Made by a program: the position numbers and the translations under genes | Assembly: GCA_016195505.1 (NCBI GenBank) | Contig: JACPZN010000060.1 | Location: 1-17,414 of the forward strand | Direction: 5' to 3' | Length of the DNA stretch: 17,414 bases | Origin: Nitrospirota bacterium | Lineage (GTDB): Bacteria > Nitrospirota > Nitrospiria > Nitrospirales > Nitrospiraceae | Part shown: piece after piece, positions 14,966 through 17,414 of the stretch | How the letters are laid out: each line of letters starts with the position of its first letter | Numbering within the stretch: the first letter of the stretch is position 1 | The notes under the pieces: generated by a model | Databases searched by the model: none | Seen by the model: only the letters and a program-made list of their open reading frames with translations | Told to the model about the DNA's origin: nothing

Positions 14966-15709
14966 ATGAAAAGCAAAAGTATCGGAATTTTGACCAAACC
15001 GAAATTCCCTGAAGTCAAAACCACGCTGCAAGGAGTGGTAGCCTGGCTCAGGGCTCGGAGCATCGATGTGCTGCTCGATACCACATCAGCAACGTTGTTA
15101 GGCGAACAGGGTGGAATTCAAAAAACGCAGCTGGCCGGCAAGGCTGACGTCCTGCTGGTCTTAGGCGGCGACGGGACGATGTTGAATGCCGCGCGGCTGG
15201 CTGGAGAACGAAGCATTCCCATCTTGGGTGTCAACATGGGCGGTCTTGGGTTTTTAACCGAAGTCCGATTGGAGAATCTGTATCCCTCGCTCGATCGTGT
15301 ATTTGCCAATGATTTCATCCTCGACGAGCGGCTTATGCTCAAGACACATGTCCATCTTCGGGGAGACGGCCTGATCGTCGGTACTCCGACGGGATCCACG
15401 GCCTATTCCCTGTCGGCCGGCGGCCCTATTATTAATCCAGCCGTGCAATCGTTGATTCTGACACCCATCTGTCCCCATACACTGACACATCGGCCCTTGA
15501 TCGTTCCGGGAAATGTTGCGATTGAAGTGACGCTGACCAGCAGAGACGACGGGGCAATGGCCACCCTCGACGGGCAAGTCGGTATTGCGATGACACAAGG
15601 TGATACAGCCGTGATTCAAGCTTCGGATCACAGGACCAGGCTGATTCGATTTCCTGAAAGCCACTACTACGATGTGCTGCGAGAAAAACTGAAATGGGGG
15701 GACGGGTAG
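14966..15709 (+). CDS. nadK: NAD kinase with an apparent internal in-frame deletion
   Basis: NAD kinase makes NADP from NAD and ATP. The product is 247 residues, against about 265-300 usually. The N-terminal GGDG motif (67-70, LVLGGDGTMLNAARLAG), GVNMGGLGFLTEV, the DGLIVGTPTGSTAYSLSAGGPI motif and the LTPICPHTLTHRPLIVP stretch are well conserved. Between ERLMLKTHVH (to residue 130) and LRGDGLIV (from 131), about 40 residues found in relatives are absent, including the conserved Asn-Glu/Asp motif (INEVV in E. coli) that contacts the nucleotide. The frame is intact across the join near 15355. ATG 14966 was chosen because it follows the promoter and begins the family core; GTG 14951 is a possible alternative. 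Activity is doubtful if the sequence is correct. Confidence 0.9.
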   Translation: MKSKSIGILTKPKFPEVKTTLQGVVAWLRARSIDVLLDTTSATLLGEQGGIQKTQLAGKADVLLVLGGDGTMLNAARLAGERSIPILGVNMGGLGFLTEVRLENLYPSLDRVFANDFILDERLMLKTHVHLRGDGLIVGTPTGSTAYSLSAGGPIINPAVQSLILTPICPHTLTHRPLIVPGNVAIEVTLTSRDDGAMATLDGQVGIAMTQGDTAVIQASDHRTRLIRFPESHYYDVLREKLKWGDG

Positions 15710-15727
15710 ACACCAGTAGCCGGTTCG

Positions 15728-17080
15728 TTATGCTTTCCCGCGCTCGATCAATGCGATCATCTCTTGGTTACTCGCATACTTAAATTCTCCGATGCAATCG
15801 GTCATGCCCTTGTGAGATTTTTCCGCCGCTTCAAGTGCGCGAAGCCCCTTCACATCGACCGGACGGCTTTTGCGGTTTTTCAAAATCGCATGAAGTTTGT
15901 CGAGCACCACCTTGGCTTGGCTCCCAGTCACCTTCGTGGCCAGATATCGGGTAACAACCTCTGCGCACCAGTCCCCGTCTCGTTTAGCGATACCGACTAA
16001 CCCTTCGCTCGCTTTGCGAGCCCAACCGGCAAGGAACACGCCTTCCACCACTTTCCCCACCGCTTCATCGTAGGCTTGAAAGAGCGAATCATCAGGATCG
16101 TTTCCCGTCTTGTTGGGGTTGGTAACGAACATGCCGCTTTTATAAGGTAGGCCTACTGTCTCATCAACCTTGTCGCCAACGGCAAACACCACGGCGTCGC
16201 AGGGGAACTCATAATATTGCTTCAATCCAATGGCAACCGTATCGTCCCCTTTCGGATCGAGCTTGTTGTCTTCCATTTCGAGACCACGCACACGGTTGTT
16301 GCCGTCGACGAGAATACGCTTCGGTGAAGCCAAGAACCTGAATCCCATCTTGGTCTCGCTGACCTTCGGTTCGCATTTCGTGAATTCGTCCGTGAGACCC
16401 CTCAAGACGTGATCGGCATTTTGGCCTACCGCGGCCATGCGATCCTTGATACGGTCGAACTCTTTCTTGATCCCATCCAGATCCATATTGGCGCAGACGG
16501 CTCGAATCTCCTTGGGATTGTACTTGCGCTCGACTGGACCACGCCGCACGATGGCCGTTACGCGGTCGACCTTCTTGTAGCGGATCAGCCAGTGGGAGAT
16601 ATCGACCATCACATCCCCTGCCCCGATCACCGCCACGTGTTTGCCCATCTCGAAGGGACGATCTCCAAAACCGGGAAGCCGATTGAAATGGTAGACGACG
16701 TCCTTGGCGTGGAATACGCCTTTAGCCGAATCCCCTTCCACACCGATAGCCTTCGTGCCCTGTGCACCGATTGAAAAGACGACCGCACTGGGACCGAGTC
16801 CGCGGACGTCTTCAACTGTGAGGTCCTTCCCGTTCCCTATGGAGATATTCCCAAAATAATGAACGTTCGGCTGTTCTAGTAGGTCCCAGTACTGCTTCTT
16901 AAGACCTCCCCGGAGCTTCAGCTTTGATGGAAAGATGCCATATTCAGCCAGCCCGCCGAACTTGATGTCGCGGTTCAGAATGATGACCTCGTGACCTGCC
17001 TTCGAGAGCGAACTCGCCACGGCCATGCCAGCTGGTCCGGCGCCGGCCACAATAATGACGTGAGCCTTCGCTGCACTCAT
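15728..17080 (-). CDS. FAD-dependent NAD(P) oxidoreductase, FprA/adrenodoxin-reductase-like
   Basis: A 450-residue two-dinucleotide-domain flavoprotein. FAD is bound by the N-terminal AGAGPAG (12-18) followed by an acidic-strand region (VIILNRD). The second nucleotide-binding motif is VAVIGAGDVMVD (149-160). The order of conserved blocks (LAEYGIFPSKLK, NVHYFGNISIG, VFSIGAQGTKAIGVEGD, GVFHAKDVVYHFN, IVRRGPVERKYNPKEIRAV and a C-terminal FLAGWARKASEGLVGIAKRDG) matches ferredoxin/adrenodoxin-NADP reductases of the FprA type. It also distantly resembles the glutamate synthase small subunit. It lacks N-terminal ferredoxin cysteines. A plausible role is electron transfer between NADPH and ferredoxin; the partner cannot be read from the window. 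The ATG has AGGGA about 7 nt upstream. It converges on nadK with an 18-nt gap. Confidence 0.85.
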   Translation of the reverse strand: MSAAKAHVIIVAGAGPAGMAVASSLSKAGHEVIILNRDIKFGGLAEYGIFPSKLKLRGGLKKQYWDLLEQPNVHYFGNISIGNGKDLTVEDVRGLGPSAVVFSIGAQGTKAIGVEGDSAKGVFHAKDVVYHFNRLPGFGDRPFEMGKHVAVIGAGDVMVDISHWLIRYKKVDRVTAIVRRGPVERKYNPKEIRAVCANMDLDGIKKEFDRIKDRMAAVGQNADHVLRGLTDEFTKCEPKVSETKMGFRFLASPKRILVDGNNRVRGLEMEDNKLDPKGDDTVAIGLKQYYEFPCDAVVFAVGDKVDETVGLPYKSGMFVTNPNKTGNDPDDSLFQAYDEAVGKVVEGVFLAGWARKASEGLVGIAKRDGDWCAEVVTRYLATKVTGSQAKVVLDKLHAILKNRKSRPVDVKGLRALEAAEKSHKGMTDCIGEFKYASNQEMIALIERGKA

Positions 17081-17138
17081 GGGTTGTTCCCTAGGTAAAG
17101 TAAATAAAGAAAAGTCTAGAACATCAACAGTTCCGCGG

Positions 17139-17168
17139 ACTTTAGCATAGCCATTTGGAAACTGTCAA
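17139..17168 (-). promoter_or_regulatory. sigma70-type promoter of the FprA-like oxidoreductase
   Basis: The minus strand reads TTGACA (17168-17163), 18 nt, TAAAGT (17144-17139), with an extended -10 TGC. The predicted start lies near 17132, about 50 nt before the ATG. Confidence 0.7.
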
Positions 17169-17205
17169 AGTGCGATGGGTTGCAGATCATCTGGAAATAC
17201 TCCGC

Positions 17206-17234
17206 TTGCCACCATAGTATCAGTACTCTAGAAT
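17206..17234 (+). promoter_or_regulatory. probable promoter for the rightmost plus-strand gene
   Basis: TTGCCA (17206-17211), 17 nt, TAGAAT (17229-17234). The predicted start near 17241 gives a leader of about 38 nt before the ATG at 17279. It is back to back with the oxidoreductase promoter; the two -35 boxes are 37 nt apart. Confidence 0.55.
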
Positions 17235-17278
17235 GGCGCCCATTTCAGGGATGCTTGTACTCTCTATGCCTCCGCTCC

Positions 17279-17414
17279 ATGTTGCCTAATTTCCTATACC
17301 GGGAAAGATTTCAACGCCTACTGACAGTGCTGTGCATCTTCACTGCGATTTCCTATGGATCAGTGCTGGTGTTTTTGCGCAAACCTGGCTTTCGTGATTT
17401 CGACATACACCGCC
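17279..17414 (+). CDS. N-terminus of a putative membrane protein (partial, runs off right edge)
   Basis: An ATG at 17279 opens a frame of 45 residues that is still open at the window end. It begins MLPNFLYRERFQRLL, basic and therefore likely cytoplasmic. A hydrophobic segment follows (about residues 14-34, LLTVLCIFTAISYGSVLVFL), then polar sequence ending FRDFDIHR. One membrane span is visible. It has a fair promoter upstream but no clear Shine-Dalgarno. I do not recognise the family from this fragment. Confidence 0.45.
   Translation, partial: MLPNFLYRERFQRLLTVLCIFTAISYGSVLVFLRKPGFRDFDIHR

Overview
The window looks like a chromosomal housekeeping segment of a Gram-negative bacterium with moderately high GC. 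Protein sequence and gene order resemble Nitrospira (phylum Nitrospirota). That assignment rests on remembered similarity and is an inference. I see no tRNA, rRNA, insertion sequence, phage, CRISPR or toxin-antitoxin feature.

Layout. Apart from nadK and a cut-off gene at the right edge, everything is on the minus strand, so transcription runs right to left. From the right: a membrane-protein gene start (+, partial, 17279-end) lies back to back with an FprA-like FAD/NADP oxidoreductase (-). That gene converges on nadK (+). nadK diverges from clpC (-), with two good sigma70-type promoters between them. A 12-bp-stem terminator closes clpC. Then comes a tightly packed run: tsaD, hflX, nth, yicC, gmk, rpoZ, coaBC and a TPR protein. 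Most junctions there are 4-nt overlaps or gaps under 25 nt. A second operon with its own strong promoter follows: aroQ, efp, accB, accC. After a 324-nt gap with no convincing gene comes a MacA/HlyD-type efflux adaptor, and the first codons of its operon partner leave the window.

Function. The long operon combines tRNA t6A modification (tsaD), ribosome splitting (hflX), base excision repair (nth), an RNase (yicC), GMP phosphorylation (gmk), an RNA polymerase subunit (rpoZ) and CoA synthesis (coaBC). The second operon joins the shikimate pathway (aroQ), elongation factor P and the biotin carboxylase/carrier half of acetyl-CoA carboxylase. No carboxyltransferase genes are in the window.

Most notable. 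(1) hflX has no ATG, GTG or TTG at its true N-terminus. The conserved family N-terminus is encoded upstream of the first ATG, and a well-placed Shine-Dalgarno points to an ATT start. (2) nadK has an apparent in-frame internal deletion of about 40 codons that removes the conserved Asn-Glu/Asp motif region, although its promoter and reading frame are intact. (3) CoaBC has Asp and Ser where E. coli has the catalytic Asn125 and Cys158. (4) The clpC promoter sits inside nested dyad symmetry. I did not find a wholly new multi-gene system.
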